Shown: positions 31,008 to 38,904 of the stretch, one piece after another
How the letters are laid out: every line of letters starts with the position of its first letter
How positions within the stretch are numbered: position 1 is the first letter of the stretch
NCBI GenBank assembly: GCA_013001695.1
Contig: JABDMC010000323.1
Location: 1 to 39,255 of the forward strand
Length of the DNA: 39,255 bases
Reading direction: 5' to 3'
From: Akkermansiaceae bacterium
GTDB taxonomy: Bacteria; Verrucomicrobiota; Verrucomicrobiia; Verrucomicrobiales; Akkermansiaceae
Made by a program: the position numbers and the translations under genes
Notes under the pieces: model-generated
The model's database searches: none
Told to the model about the DNA's origin: nothing
The model's input: only the letters and a program-made list of their open reading frames with translations

Positions 31008-33838
31008 GTTGATTCGCCGTCGCGGGCGTAGGCTTCCATTCCGGCGCAGGTGCAGACGAGGTGCCGGTCCCCGTGGACATTATCAATGCGGCCCACCGCT
31101 GGCCAGAACTTGTGGTCCCGCAGGTGCGCCGCAGGGTAGGCCGCCGCCTCCCGAGAATACGGCCGGTCCCAGTTGTCCGCGCAGACGGCCTCGGCGGTGT
31201 GCGGGGCGTTGCGCAGGACGTTGTTTCCGGCCTTCGTGGCATCCTCCGCGACCTCCCTGATCTCGCCGTGAATCGCGATCATGGCGTCGCAGAAGCGGTC
31301 GAGCTCCTCCTTCGATTCCGACTCGGTCGGCTCGATCATGAGGGTCCCCGACACCGGCCAGCTCATCGTCGGGGCGTGAAACCCGTAATCCATGAGGCGC
31401 TTCGCGACGTCCTCCACGGTGATGCCGCTCTCCTCGGTCAGCGGCCGGAGGTCGAGGATGCACTCGTGCGCCACCCGCCCGTTCGCCCCGGTGTAGAGCA
31501 CCGGGAAGTGGTTGCGCAGGCGCTGGGCGATGTAGTTGGCGTTCAGGAGCGCCACGATGGTCGCGGCCTGGAGGCCGTCGGCCCCCATCATGCGGATGTA
31601 CATCCAGGAAATGACGTCGATCGAGGCGCTGCCGAACGGCGCGGCGCTGACCACCCCCTCGGCCGAGCCGAGGGCGGCGTGGCCGGGCAGGTACTCGACG
31701 AGTTGTTTCGCCACCCCGATGGGCCCCACCCCGGGTCCGCCCCCGCCGTGCGGGATGCAGAACGTCTTGTGGAGGTTGAGGTGGCAGACGTCCGCCCCGA
31801 CCGCCGCCGGGCTGGTCAGCCCGACCTGGGCATTCATGTTGGCGCCGTCCATGTAGACCTGCCCGCCGTGCCGGTGCACCATCTCGCAGATTTGCAGGAT
31901 GCTCTCCTCGAACACCCCGTGCGTCGACGGGTAGGTCACCATCAGGGCCCCCAGCTCGCCGCTGTGCTCCTCGCACTTCGTCCCGAGGTCGGTGAGGTCG
32001 ATGTTGCCCTCCTCGTCGCAGCCGACCGGCACGACGCGGAAGCCCGCCATCACCGCCGAGGCCGGGTTGGTTCCGTGCGCCGAGACCGGGATCAGGCACA
32101 CATCCCGCTGGGCCTCCTTGCGGGCCCGGTGGTAGCGCCGGATCGCGAGGAGCCCCGCGAACTCGCCCTGCGAGCCGGCATTCGGCTGGAGCGAGACCGC
32201 CGCGAACCCCGTGATCTCCGCAAGCCAATCCCCGAGCTGCTCCAGCATCTCCCGGTAGCCGGTGACCTGGTCGCCGGGCGCGAAGGGGTGCATGGCGCCG
32301 GTCTCCGGCCAGGTGACCGGCATCATCTCGGCGGTGGCATTCAGCTTCATGGTGCACGATCCCAGCGGGATCATGGATTCGTTCAGGGCGAGGTCCTTGA
32401 CCTCCAGCCGCCGCAGGTAGCGCAGCATCTCGGTCTCGCTCTGGTGCGTGTTGAAGACGGGATCCTCCAGGAACCCGCTCCGCCGCACCAGGGCGTCCGG
32501 AAGCCCCGGGGCCGGCTTCCCGTCCGGCTTCCCGCCGAGACAGTCGAGCAAGGCCGTGACATCCGCGTCGGTCGCGGTCTCATCGAGCGCGATGCCGATC
32601 CGGTCGTCATCGATCCGCCGCAGGTTGAACCCGCGCTCGAGGGCCTTGGCCACCAGCCCGTCCGCCCCGCCCTTCGCCACCACCGTGAGGGTGTCGAAAT
32701 AGGTCTCGTTGGCGGTCTCCAGCCCGCCGGCGCGCAGCCCCGCCGCCAGCCGCGCGGTCAAATCGTGCACGCGCCGCGCGATTGCGCCGAGGCCAGCCGG
32801 ACCATGATAGACGGCGTACATCGACGCCATGACCGCAAGCAGGACCTGGGCCGTGCAGATGTTGGAGGTCGCCTTGTCCCGCCGGATGTGCTGTTCGCGC
32901 GTCTGGAGGGCGAGGCGATAAGCCGGCTTGCCGGCCGCATCGATCGAGACGCCCACCAGGCGCCCGGGGAGTTTCCGCTTCAGCTTGTCGCGGCACGCGA
33001 GATAGGCGGCATGCGGGCCGCCGAACCCCATCGGGACGCCGAAGCGCTGCGTCGACCCGACGCAGAGGTCCGCGCCGAAGGCCCCGGGTTCCTTCAGGAG
33101 CGTCAGGGCGAGGGGATCGGCCGCCACCACCAGCAGGCCGCGGGCCGCATGGACCCGCTCCGCGAACTCCGCGTAGTCCGCCACCGTGCCGTAGGTGTCC
33201 GGGTACTGCACCAGCGCCCCGATGAGTTCCCGGTCGTCCGGCGCCTCGAAGTCCGCCCAATCGCCGCACACGAGACGGATCCCCACCGCCACCGCCCGCG
33301 TCCGCAGGACGTCGATCGTCTGGGGGTGACACCGGGCATCGACGAAAAACGTCTTCCCCTTGGGATTGGCGGACTGCGCCATCGCCATGGCCTCCGCCGC
33401 CGCGGTCCCCTCGTCGAGCAGCGACGCGTTGGCGACGTCCATCCCGGTCAGCTCCGCCACCATCGTCTGGAAATTCAGGAGGGCCTCGAGGCGCCCCTGC
33501 GCGATCTCCGCCTGGTAGGGCGTGTAGGCCGTGTACCACCCCGGGTTCTCGAGGATGTTCCGCTGGATCACCGGCGGGGTGAACGTCCCGTGGTACCCCT
33601 GGCCGATGAACGACTTCCGCACGAGGTTCTTCCCCATGATCCCCTGCAACTCCTCGAGGGCCGCGCTCTCGCCGAGGGCCTCCGGCAGGTCGAGCGGCTT
33701 GCTGGTGCGGATCGCGTCGGGAACCGCGGCCTGCACGAGATCCTCGAGACTGCCCAGGTCCAGCGCCGCCAGCATCTTCGCGCAATCATCGGGCCCCGGG
33801 CCGATGTGCCGCTGCGGGAAGCCTGGTGGAATCACCAT
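31004..33838 (-). CDS. gcvP: Glycine dehydrogenase (decarboxylating), fused P-protein
   Basis: The 944-residue protein is the single-chain P-protein, in contrast to split gcvPA/gcvPB. It starts with [20 protein letters not shown], has [38 protein letters not shown] in the N-half, and the pyridoxal-phosphate lysine (K691) in [16 protein letters not shown] in the C-half. [11 protein letters not shown] motif lies upstream of it. It decarboxylates glycine and passes the aminomethyl group to the lipoyl arm of GcvH. The E. coli protein is 957 residues. It starts 36 bases after gcvH and is followed by an overlapping NUDIX gene. No Shine-Dalgarno is visible. Confidence 0.96.
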   Translation of the reverse strand: MVIPPGFPQRHIGPGPDDCAKMLAALDLGSLEDLVQAAVPDAIRTSKPLDLPEALGESAALEELQGIMGKNLVRKSFIGQGYHGTFTPPVIQRNILENPGWYTAYTPYQAEIAQGRLEALLNFQTMVAELTGMDVANASLLDEGTAAAEAMAMAQSANPKGKTFFVDARCHPQTIDVLRTRAVAVGIRLVCGDWADFEAPDDRELIGALVQYPDTYGTVADYAEFAERVHAARGLLVVAADPLALTLLKEPGAFGADLCVGSTQRFGVPMGFGGPHAAYLACRDKLKRKLPGRLVGVSIDAAGKPAYRLALQTREQHIRRDKATSNICTAQVLLAVMASMYAVYHGPAGLGAIARRVHDLTARLAAGLRAGGLETANETYFDTLTVVAKGGADGLVAKALERGFNLRRIDDDRIGIALDETATDADVTALLDCLGGKPDGKPAPGLPDALVRRSGFLEDPVFNTHQSETEMLRYLRRLEVKDLALNESMIPLGSCTMKLNATAEMMPVTWPETGAMHPFAPGDQVTGYREMLEQLGDWLAEITGFAAVSLQPNAGSQGEFAGLLAIRRYHRARKEAQRDVCLIPVSAHGTNPASAVMAGFRVVPVGCDEEGNIDLTDLGTKCEEHSGELGALMVTYPSTHGVFEESILQICEMVHRHGGQVYMDGANMNAQVGLTSPAAVGADVCHLNLHKTFCIPHGGGGPGVGPIGVAKQLVEYLPGHAALGSAEGVVSAAPFGSASIDVISWMYIRMMGADGLQAATIVALLNANYIAQRLRNHFPVLYTGANGRVAHECILDLRPLTEESGITVEDVAKRLMDYGFHAPTMSWPVSGTLMIEPTESESKEELDRFCDAMIAIHGEIREVAEDATKAGNNVLRNAPHTAEAVCADNWDRPYSREAAAYPAAHLRDHKFWPAVGRIDNVHGDRHLVCTCAGMEAYARDGEST

Positions 33839-33874
33839 GAACTGCTGGCTGTAAGGGGCACCGGCTCCGAAGCG

Positions 33875-34252
33875 CTAGCTGATCAGGTCCGTGTAGGCGT
33901 CGGCATCGATGAGGTCCTCGAGTTCGCTCGCATCCTCGATGCGCACCCGGAATATCCACCCGTCGCCGTAGGGGTCGCTGTTGACCAGCGCCGGATCCGA
34001 CTCCGCGACGGAGTTCCCCTCCGTCACGCTTCCCGTCACCGGGCTGTATATCTCGCTGGCCGCCTTCACGGACTCGACCACCGCCACGGCCTCCCCGGCT
34101 TCCACATGGCGCCCCTTCTCGGGCAGCTCGATGAAGACCACGTCGGTCAACTCGCCCTGGGCGTGGTCGGTCACCCCGACGGTGGCGATGTCCCCCTCGA
34201 CGGACACCCATTCGTGGTCGGATGTATACTTGAGATTTTCTGGAACGTTCAT
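33875..34252 (-). CDS. gcvH: Glycine cleavage system H protein
   Basis: The 125-residue lipoyl carrier opens MNVPENLKYTSDHEWVSVEGD, with the family's YTxxHEW start, and holds the lipoylated lysine in VAVVESVKAASEIYSPVTG (K63). It shuttles the aminomethyl group from GcvP to GcvT and the reduced lipoyl group to the L-protein. It lies 32 bases after gcvT and 36 before gcvP in the order T-H-P. The L-protein gene (lpd) is not in the window. The length is normal (E. coli 129). Confidence 0.97.
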   Translation of the reverse strand: MNVPENLKYTSDHEWVSVEGDIATVGVTDHAQGELTDVVFIELPEKGRHVEAGEAVAVVESVKAASEIYSPVTGSVTEGNSVAESDPALVNSDPYGDGWIFRVRIEDASELEDLIDADAYTDLIS

Positions 34253-34284
34253 GCGGATGAAATCAATGCAAGATAACTAGCCTT

Positions 34285-35364
34285 TCACCGGGGCTTGTAA
34301 AACGGCTTTTTCACCACCTCCGCGGCAATCGGGCGGCCGCGCACATCGATGGTCACGGGGGTCCCCGGCTTCGCGGCCCGCCGCGGCAAATAGGCCATTC
34401 CGATGCCGATTCCGAGGCTTGGGGATAAGGTCCCGCTGGTGAGAACCCCGAGTTGTTCACCGTCCGCGCCCAGGACCGGCGCTCCGGCCCGCACCGGCGG
34501 CCCCTTCGCCACGCACCGGATCGCCGCCAGGCGCTCCGCGAGGCCCTCCTCCTTCTGCGCCGCGAGGACCTCCCGCCCGGTGAACTCGCCCTTCTCGAGG
34601 GCCACGAAAAATCCAAGCCCCGCCTCCAGCGGACTGCGGTCCGGGCTGAGGTCGGATCCGTTCAGCGGATAGCACACCTCGAGGCGCAGCGTGTCCCGGG
34701 CGCCGAGGCCGCACGGGACCGCCCCCGCGGCCATCGCCTTGCGGAACCAGTCGGCCCCGTCGGCCGCCGGGCAGAAGAACTCGAACCCGTCCTCCCCGGT
34801 GTAACCGGTGCGGCACACCAGCCAGCGCCCGCCGTCATGCTCCTCGATCCCGTTGCGCTCCGGAAGGCTGGCACCGTCCGTCATCGCGGCATAGACGGCG
34901 GCGGCCTCCGGCCCCTGCACCGCCATGGCGGCGAACTCCTCGCTGCGGTCGTCAAGCTCCACTCCCTCTTCGATCCGCTCCCGGAGCCAGTCGACATCCT
35001 CCGCGACCTTGGCGGCATTCACCACCGCGAAAAACTCCTCGTCACCGACCCGGTAGAGGATGAGGTCATCGATCACCCCGCCATCGTCGTTGAGAAGGAA
35101 GGTGTAATGTCCCGTGCCGACCTCGAGCCCCGCGACGTGATTGGTGAGCATCCGGTCCAGCCAGGCCGCCGCCCCCGCACCCCGGATCCGCAGCTCCCCC
35201 ATGTGGGAAATGTCAAAGACGCCCGCCCGGCTTCGCACCGCCTCGTGCTCCTCGATGATCGACCGGTAACGGATCGGCATCTCCCATCCGCCGAACGGCA
35301 CCATCTGCGCGCCCAGCTCCCGGTGCAACGCGTCCAATGGACTCGGTCTTCCCTCCTCGCTCAC
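34285..35364 (-). CDS. gcvT: Glycine cleavage system T protein (aminomethyltransferase)
   Basis: With a GTG start at 35364 the protein has 359 residues (E. coli 364). It begins MSEEGRPSPLDALHRELGAQMVPFGGWEMPIRY, the family start, then MLTNHVAG, GHYTFLLNDDGGVIDDLILYR with the catalytic Asp, RTGYTGEDGFEFF and GLGARDTLRLEVCYPLNG. It transfers the aminomethyl carbon to tetrahydrofolate. The frame also has an ATG at 35409 that would add 15 residues. The GTG is preferred for length and because TTGACA with a 17-nt spacer and CAGTCT end 7 nt before it. No glycine riboswitch fits in so short a leader. Confidence 0.94.
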   Translation of the reverse strand: MSEEGRPSPLDALHRELGAQMVPFGGWEMPIRYRSIIEEHEAVRSRAGVFDISHMGELRIRGAGAAAWLDRMLTNHVAGLEVGTGHYTFLLNDDGGVIDDLILYRVGDEEFFAVVNAAKVAEDVDWLRERIEEGVELDDRSEEFAAMAVQGPEAAAVYAAMTDGASLPERNGIEEHDGGRWLVCRTGYTGEDGFEFFCPAADGADWFRKAMAAGAVPCGLGARDTLRLEVCYPLNGSDLSPDRSPLEAGLGFFVALEKGEFTGREVLAAQKEEGLAERLAAIRCVAKGPPVRAGAPVLGADGEQLGVLTSGTLSPSLGIGIGMAYLPRRAAKPGTPVTIDVRGRPIAAEVVKKPFYKPR

Positions 35365-35371
35365 GCCCGGG

Positions 35372-35400
35372 AGACTGAGAAGCGCCTTGAAGCTTGTCAA
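35372..35400 (-). promoter_or_regulatory. Promoter of the gcv operon
   Basis: TTGACA (35395-35400, minus strand), 17-nt spacer and CAGTCT (35372-35377), 7 nt before the GTG at 35364. The box overlaps an inverted repeat TTGA-AGCTTG-TCAA (35387-35400) shared with the divergent rhomboid-like gene. Confidence 0.45.
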
Positions 35401-35407
35401 TGCGACC

Positions 35408-36268
35408 ATGGGATTCATTGTTCGCAACGTGGGACCCGCAAATTCCGCCGAATCTCGCTTTGCATGGCTCGCGTTTCCGGGGCTCATCCGGGGCATCGCG
35501 ATCATCCATTTCGTGATGTACATGCTCATCTTCGTGCGCCCGGAAGCGGCCGCGATCTTCCACTTCGACTGGGAGAAGATCCTCGGCGGCGAGATCTGGC
35601 GCTGCGCCACCTTCATCTTCCTGCCCCCCATCCCCTTCGGCAGCATCCTCGGGGCCCTCTTCATGTTTTTCATGCTGATGATCTCCTTTCTCATGAGCGA
35701 CTCCCTCGAGTCGGTGTGGGGCACCCTGCGGACCTCCCTCTATTGTTACGGCCTGTTCATCTGCCAGCTGGCCGCCAACATCATGATCGCCCTGCTCGGC
35801 TTCCTCGATCCCGTCTGGTGGGGCGGGATCCTGTTTTACGAGGCCATCTTCTTCGCCTTCGCGACCCACTTTCCCCGTTACGAGTTCCGGCTGATGCTGA
35901 TTTTCCCGGTGCCGGTGTTCATCCTTGCGATCGTCACCGCGGCGCTGGGCGTCCTGATGGTCTTTCCGCACTGGCCGAGCATGCTCTACGGCCTCGTCTG
36001 CTTCCTTCCCTACCTCGCGTGGGCCGTGCCGCGGCTCGTGATGTGGTCCAAGACCCGGAGCGACACCGTGGCGCGCCAGACCGCCTTCCGCGCCAAGAGC
36101 ACCCCGGCAGGCGAGGCCTTCCACCACTGCGAGGAATGCGGCGCCACCGAGCTCTCCCATCCGGATCGCTATTTTCGCGTCACCGCCGCGGGCGACGAGA
36201 TTTGTTCGGAGTGCCTCCCGGATGCCGCGAAGACGGGCCCCGCCGCGAAAACCTCGCGGGAGCCCTGA
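35408..36268 (+). CDS. Rhomboid-like membrane protein with C-terminal zinc ribbon
   Basis: The 286-residue protein has about six hydrophobic segments (LIRGIAIIHFVMYMLIFV; ILGALFMFFMLMISFLM; YGLFICQLAANIMIALLG; ILFYEAIFFAF; LIFPVPVFILAIVTAALGV; YGLVCFLPYLAW). The GGEIWRCATFIFLPP loop is the rhomboid-fold mark. The catalytic GxSG and partner His of active rhomboids are not seen; the matching place reads WGGILFYEA. It is therefore likely an inactive rhomboid-like protein. The C-terminus has a zinc ribbon (HCEECG and ICSECL, about 238-272). ATG 35408 is used; a TTG at 35387 is possible but would overlap the gcvT promoter. It is divergent from gcvT and precedes selA by 51 bases. Function unknown. 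Confidence 0.7.
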   Translation: MGFIVRNVGPANSAESRFAWLAFPGLIRGIAIIHFVMYMLIFVRPEAAAIFHFDWEKILGGEIWRCATFIFLPPIPFGSILGALFMFFMLMISFLMSDSLESVWGTLRTSLYCYGLFICQLAANIMIALLGFLDPVWWGGILFYEAIFFAFATHFPRYEFRLMLIFPVPVFILAIVTAALGVLMVFPHWPSMLYGLVCFLPYLAWAVPRLVMWSKTRSDTVARQTAFRAKSTPAGEAFHHCEECGATELSHPDRYFRVTAAGDEICSECLPDAAKTGPAAKTSREP

Positions 36269-36319
36269 ACGCCCCGCCCGTAACCACCCCTTGATCCCTG
36301 ACCATCGATCCCCGGGACC

Positions 36320-37693
36320 ATGCCTGACTTCAGCCAGCTTCCTTCCGTCGAGAAACTGACCGCGGCCCTCGAAGCCGGTTGCCCCCTGCCCCGCCCGCTC
36401 ATCACCGGGTTCATCCAGCACGAGCTCGCCGCCTGGCGGGAGCGCCTCACGGACGGCCGGGAGGCCGGGCGCGAGGAGATCACCGCCTCGATCCGGGCCG
36501 GCCTGCTGGGCTTCGCGGCCTCGCGCCTGCAGCCCGTCGTCAACGCCACCGGGGTCCTCATCCACACCAACCTCGGGCGCTCGCCGATGGGGGCGCGCGG
36601 GGCGGAGGCCCTCCAGGCCATCGCCACCGGCTATTCCAACCTCGAGTTCGACCTGCCCGGCGGACAGCGCGGCAAACGCGCCGCCTACCTCGAGACGGCC
36701 CTCGCGGTCCTGCTCGAGAGCGAAGCCGCCACCGCGGTGAACAACTGCGCCGCGGCGCTGGTGCTCACCCTCCGCCATCTCATTGCCGGCGGAAAGACGG
36801 AGGTCATCGTCTCGCGGGGCGAGCTCGTCGAGATCGGAGGCGGCTTCCGCATCCCCGACGTCCTCGAAACCTCCGGCGCCACCCTCCGCGAGGTCGGGGC
36901 CACCAACAAGACCCACCTCAAGGACTACGCCGAAGCCATCTCGGACCGGACGGCCCTCATCCTGAAGGTCCACCGGTCGAATTTCACGCTCTCGGGATTC
37001 ACCAGCGAGCCCCCCGTCCCCGAACTCGCGACCCTCGCCCGCGAGCACCAGCTCCCCCTCGTCGAGGACCTCGGGTCCGGGGCCGTCATGGCCACCGACG
37101 ACCTCGCGCCCATCGATCACGAACCGACACCGCAGGAAGCGCTCCGCAACGGCATCGATCTCGTCGTCTTCTCCGGCGACAAGCTCCTCGGCGGCCCGCA
37201 GGCCGGCATCATCGCCGGGAAACGAGACCTCGTGGCGGGCATCAAGGCCGAGCCGTTCTACCGCGCGGTGCGTTGCGACAAGCTCATCCTGACGACCCTG
37301 CAGGAATGCATCGATGACTACCTCCAGGCGCGGGGCGGCGACCCTCCGGAGTTGCCGGTCCTCACGTTCATGGCCACTCCGGTCGACGACTTGCGGGCCC
37401 GCGCCGCCGCCATCATCGAGAACCTCCCCGGCCACTCCGCGGCCCTCACGGTGGTCGAGGCGACCTCCCGCACCGGCGGGGGCACCATGCCCCACGCCGA
37501 GATCCCCTCGATCGCCATCGCCATCGATCCCCGCGACCGGTCGCTGGATGACCTCGCCGCGGCGCTCCGCACCGGCAGCCCCGCGGTGGTCGGCTACACC
37601 CAGGATGACCGGCTTCTCCTCGATCTGCGCACCGTCTTTCCGCACCAGGACGAAGCCCTCACCTCCGCGCTGCAGGCCGCCCTCGGCGCCTGA
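36320..37693 (+). CDS. selA: L-seryl-tRNA(Sec) selenium transferase
   Basis: The 457-residue protein matches SelA in length (E. coli 463) and order: an N-terminal helical domain (PDFSQLPSVEKLTAAL), LQPVVNATGVLIHTNLGRSP, YSNLEFDLPGGQRGKR, VNNCAAALVLTL, the SRGELVEIGGGFRIPDV site, and the pyridoxal-phosphate lysine in FSGDKLLGGPQAG (K288). It converts Ser-tRNA(Sec) to Sec-tRNA(Sec) with selenophosphate. Its presence implies selenocysteine use, but selB, selC and selD are not in the window. The TTGATC at 36291 lies too close to the ATG for a leaderless promoter. It may be read through from the rhomboid-like gene. Confidence 0.94.
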   Translation: MPDFSQLPSVEKLTAALEAGCPLPRPLITGFIQHELAAWRERLTDGREAGREEITASIRAGLLGFAASRLQPVVNATGVLIHTNLGRSPMGARGAEALQAIATGYSNLEFDLPGGQRGKRAAYLETALAVLLESEAATAVNNCAAALVLTLRHLIAGGKTEVIVSRGELVEIGGGFRIPDVLETSGATLREVGATNKTHLKDYAEAISDRTALILKVHRSNFTLSGFTSEPPVPELATLAREHQLPLVEDLGSGAVMATDDLAPIDHEPTPQEALRNGIDLVVFSGDKLLGGPQAGIIAGKRDLVAGIKAEPFYRAVRCDKLILTTLQECIDDYLQARGGDPPELPVLTFMATPVDDLRARAAAIIENLPGHSAALTVVEATSRTGGGTMPHAEIPSIAIAIDPRDRSLDDLAAALRTGSPAVVGYTQDDRLLLDLRTVFPHQDEALTSALQAALGA

Positions 37694-37757
37694 GCCCCGG
37701 GACCCCCCGCAACGATTCGGCATTCGGGCACCCCGCCACGATCGCGGGTGGCTGCGC

Positions 37758-37786
37758 TTGCGGCCCCCGTCCGCCTGCGCTAGGGA
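37758..37786 (+). promoter_or_regulatory. Candidate promoter of the PilT-like gene
   Basis: TTGCGG (37758-37763), 17-nt spacer and TAGGGA (37781-37786), 9 nt before the ATG at 37796. Both boxes are imperfect; the spacing matches the other genes. Confidence 0.25.
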
Positions 37787-37795
37787 TACACCGGA

Positions 37796-38887
37796 ATGAG
37801 CGGAGCGAAGGACATCACCGCCTACCTGCGCGAAACCATCGAGCGGGGCGGTTCCGACCTGCACCTCTCCGTCGACGCCCCGCCCGCGGCCCGCATCAAC
37901 GGATCCCTCGTCCCCCTCGAGGAGGAACCCCTCAGCGCCGCCGAGTGCAAGGACCTCATCTTCTCGACCCTCAGCGAATCGCAGCGCGCCAAGCTCGAAG
38001 AGGATTGGGAACTCGACTTCGCCCTCACGGCGCGCTCCGCCGGGCGGTTCCGCGGGAACGTCCACTACACCTCCGCCCACGTCGAGGCGACCTTCCGGCA
38101 CATCCCCACCGAGATCCCGGAACTCGCCGGCCTCGGCCACCAGCCGGTGGTGGAAGAGCTGTGCTCGCTGCGCAGCGGGCTGGTCCTCGTCACCGGCGTG
38201 TCCGGAACCGGCAAGTCGACCACCCTCGCCGGCATGATCCGCCGCATCGCGGAAACCCGCCCGGGCGTGATCATCACCATCGAGGACCCCGTGGAGTTCG
38301 TCTTCCCCCACATGGCGAGCCTCGTGAAACAACGCGAGGTCGGCCGCGACACGAAATCCTTCGCGCGGGCCCTCCGCCAGGCCATCCGCCAGGACCCCGA
38401 CGTCATCGTGGTCTCCGAGCTCCGCGACCTCGAAACCATCCAGATCGCCCTCACCGCCGCCGAGACCGGCCACCTCGTCCTCGGCACCCTCCACACCGTC
38501 GACGCCCCCCAGTCGATCGACCGCCTCGTCGATGTCTTCCCGCCGTCGCAGCAGCAGCAGATCATCGCGCAGCTCAGCAACGTCCTGCAGGCCATCGTCT
38601 CGCAGCGCCTCCTTCCGCGCGCCGACGGGGCGGGACGCGCCCTCGCCACCGAGGTCCTCAAGGTGAACTACGGCGTCCGGGCCTGCATCCGCGACCGGAA
38701 GGTCGAGCAGATCGTCGGCCTCATGGAGGTCGGCCGGAAGGAGGGGATGCACACCATCGACGACAGCCTCGAGTTCCTGCTCGCCAACGGGCTCATCTCG
38801 CGGGATCTCGCCACCCACCACGCCCGGGACCCTGAGCGCTTCATTCCCCACGACACCGAATCCAAGAAAAAATCCATCTGGACCTGA
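37796..38887 (+). CDS. PilT/PilU-family type IV pilus retraction ATPase
   Basis: The 363-residue hexameric ATPase has the PilT order: an N-terminal PAS-like part (GGSDLHLSVDAPPAARINGSLVPL), Walker A GVSGTGKSTT (usually GPTGSGKSTT), an Asp box (IITIEDPVEFVF), Walker B (QDPDVIVVSELRDLETIQIALTAAETGH, with Ser where most have Gly-Glu), and a His box (LVLGTLHT). The C-terminus has the EGMHTIDDSLEFLLANGLIS motif of PilT/PilU. It powers pilus retraction or related motility at the inner membrane face. The Walker A/B changes are mild, so activity is likely; PilU-type partner use is possible. A membrane-anchored partial gene follows by 17 bases. The pilin-like gene in this window is 18 kb away. Confidence 0.9.
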   Translation: MSGAKDITAYLRETIERGGSDLHLSVDAPPAARINGSLVPLEEEPLSAAECKDLIFSTLSESQRAKLEEDWELDFALTARSAGRFRGNVHYTSAHVEATFRHIPTEIPELAGLGHQPVVEELCSLRSGLVLVTGVSGTGKSTTLAGMIRRIAETRPGVIITIEDPVEFVFPHMASLVKQREVGRDTKSFARALRQAIRQDPDVIVVSELRDLETIQIALTAAETGHLVLGTLHTVDAPQSIDRLVDVFPPSQQQQIIAQLSNVLQAIVSQRLLPRADGAGRALATEVLKVNYGVRACIRDRKVEQIVGLMEVGRKEGMHTIDDSLEFLLANGLISRDLATHHARDPERFIPHDTESKKKSIWT

Positions 38888-38904
38888 CGACGGTCCGCGC
38901 ATCC

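Noticed and set aside
31061-34276. A 1,071-codon open frame on the plus strand opposite gcvP and gcvH
   Set aside because: It is a shadow of the strongly conserved gcvP and gcvH; no domain or start signal supports it.
35365-35407. A glycine riboswitch before gcvT
   Set aside because: The gap to the divergent gene is 43 bases and the promoter lies 7 nt before the start codon, so there is no room for an aptamer.
37694-37795. tRNA(Sec) gene downstream of selA
   Set aside because: No T-loop GTTCRA pattern, no long variable arm and no closing acceptor stem could be found in the 102 bases.
35213-38902. A 1,229-codon open frame on the minus strand opposite the rhomboid-like, selA and pilT genes
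   Set aside because: It overlaps three genes with clear family motifs and has the Gly/Glu/Asp-rich look of antisense frames.
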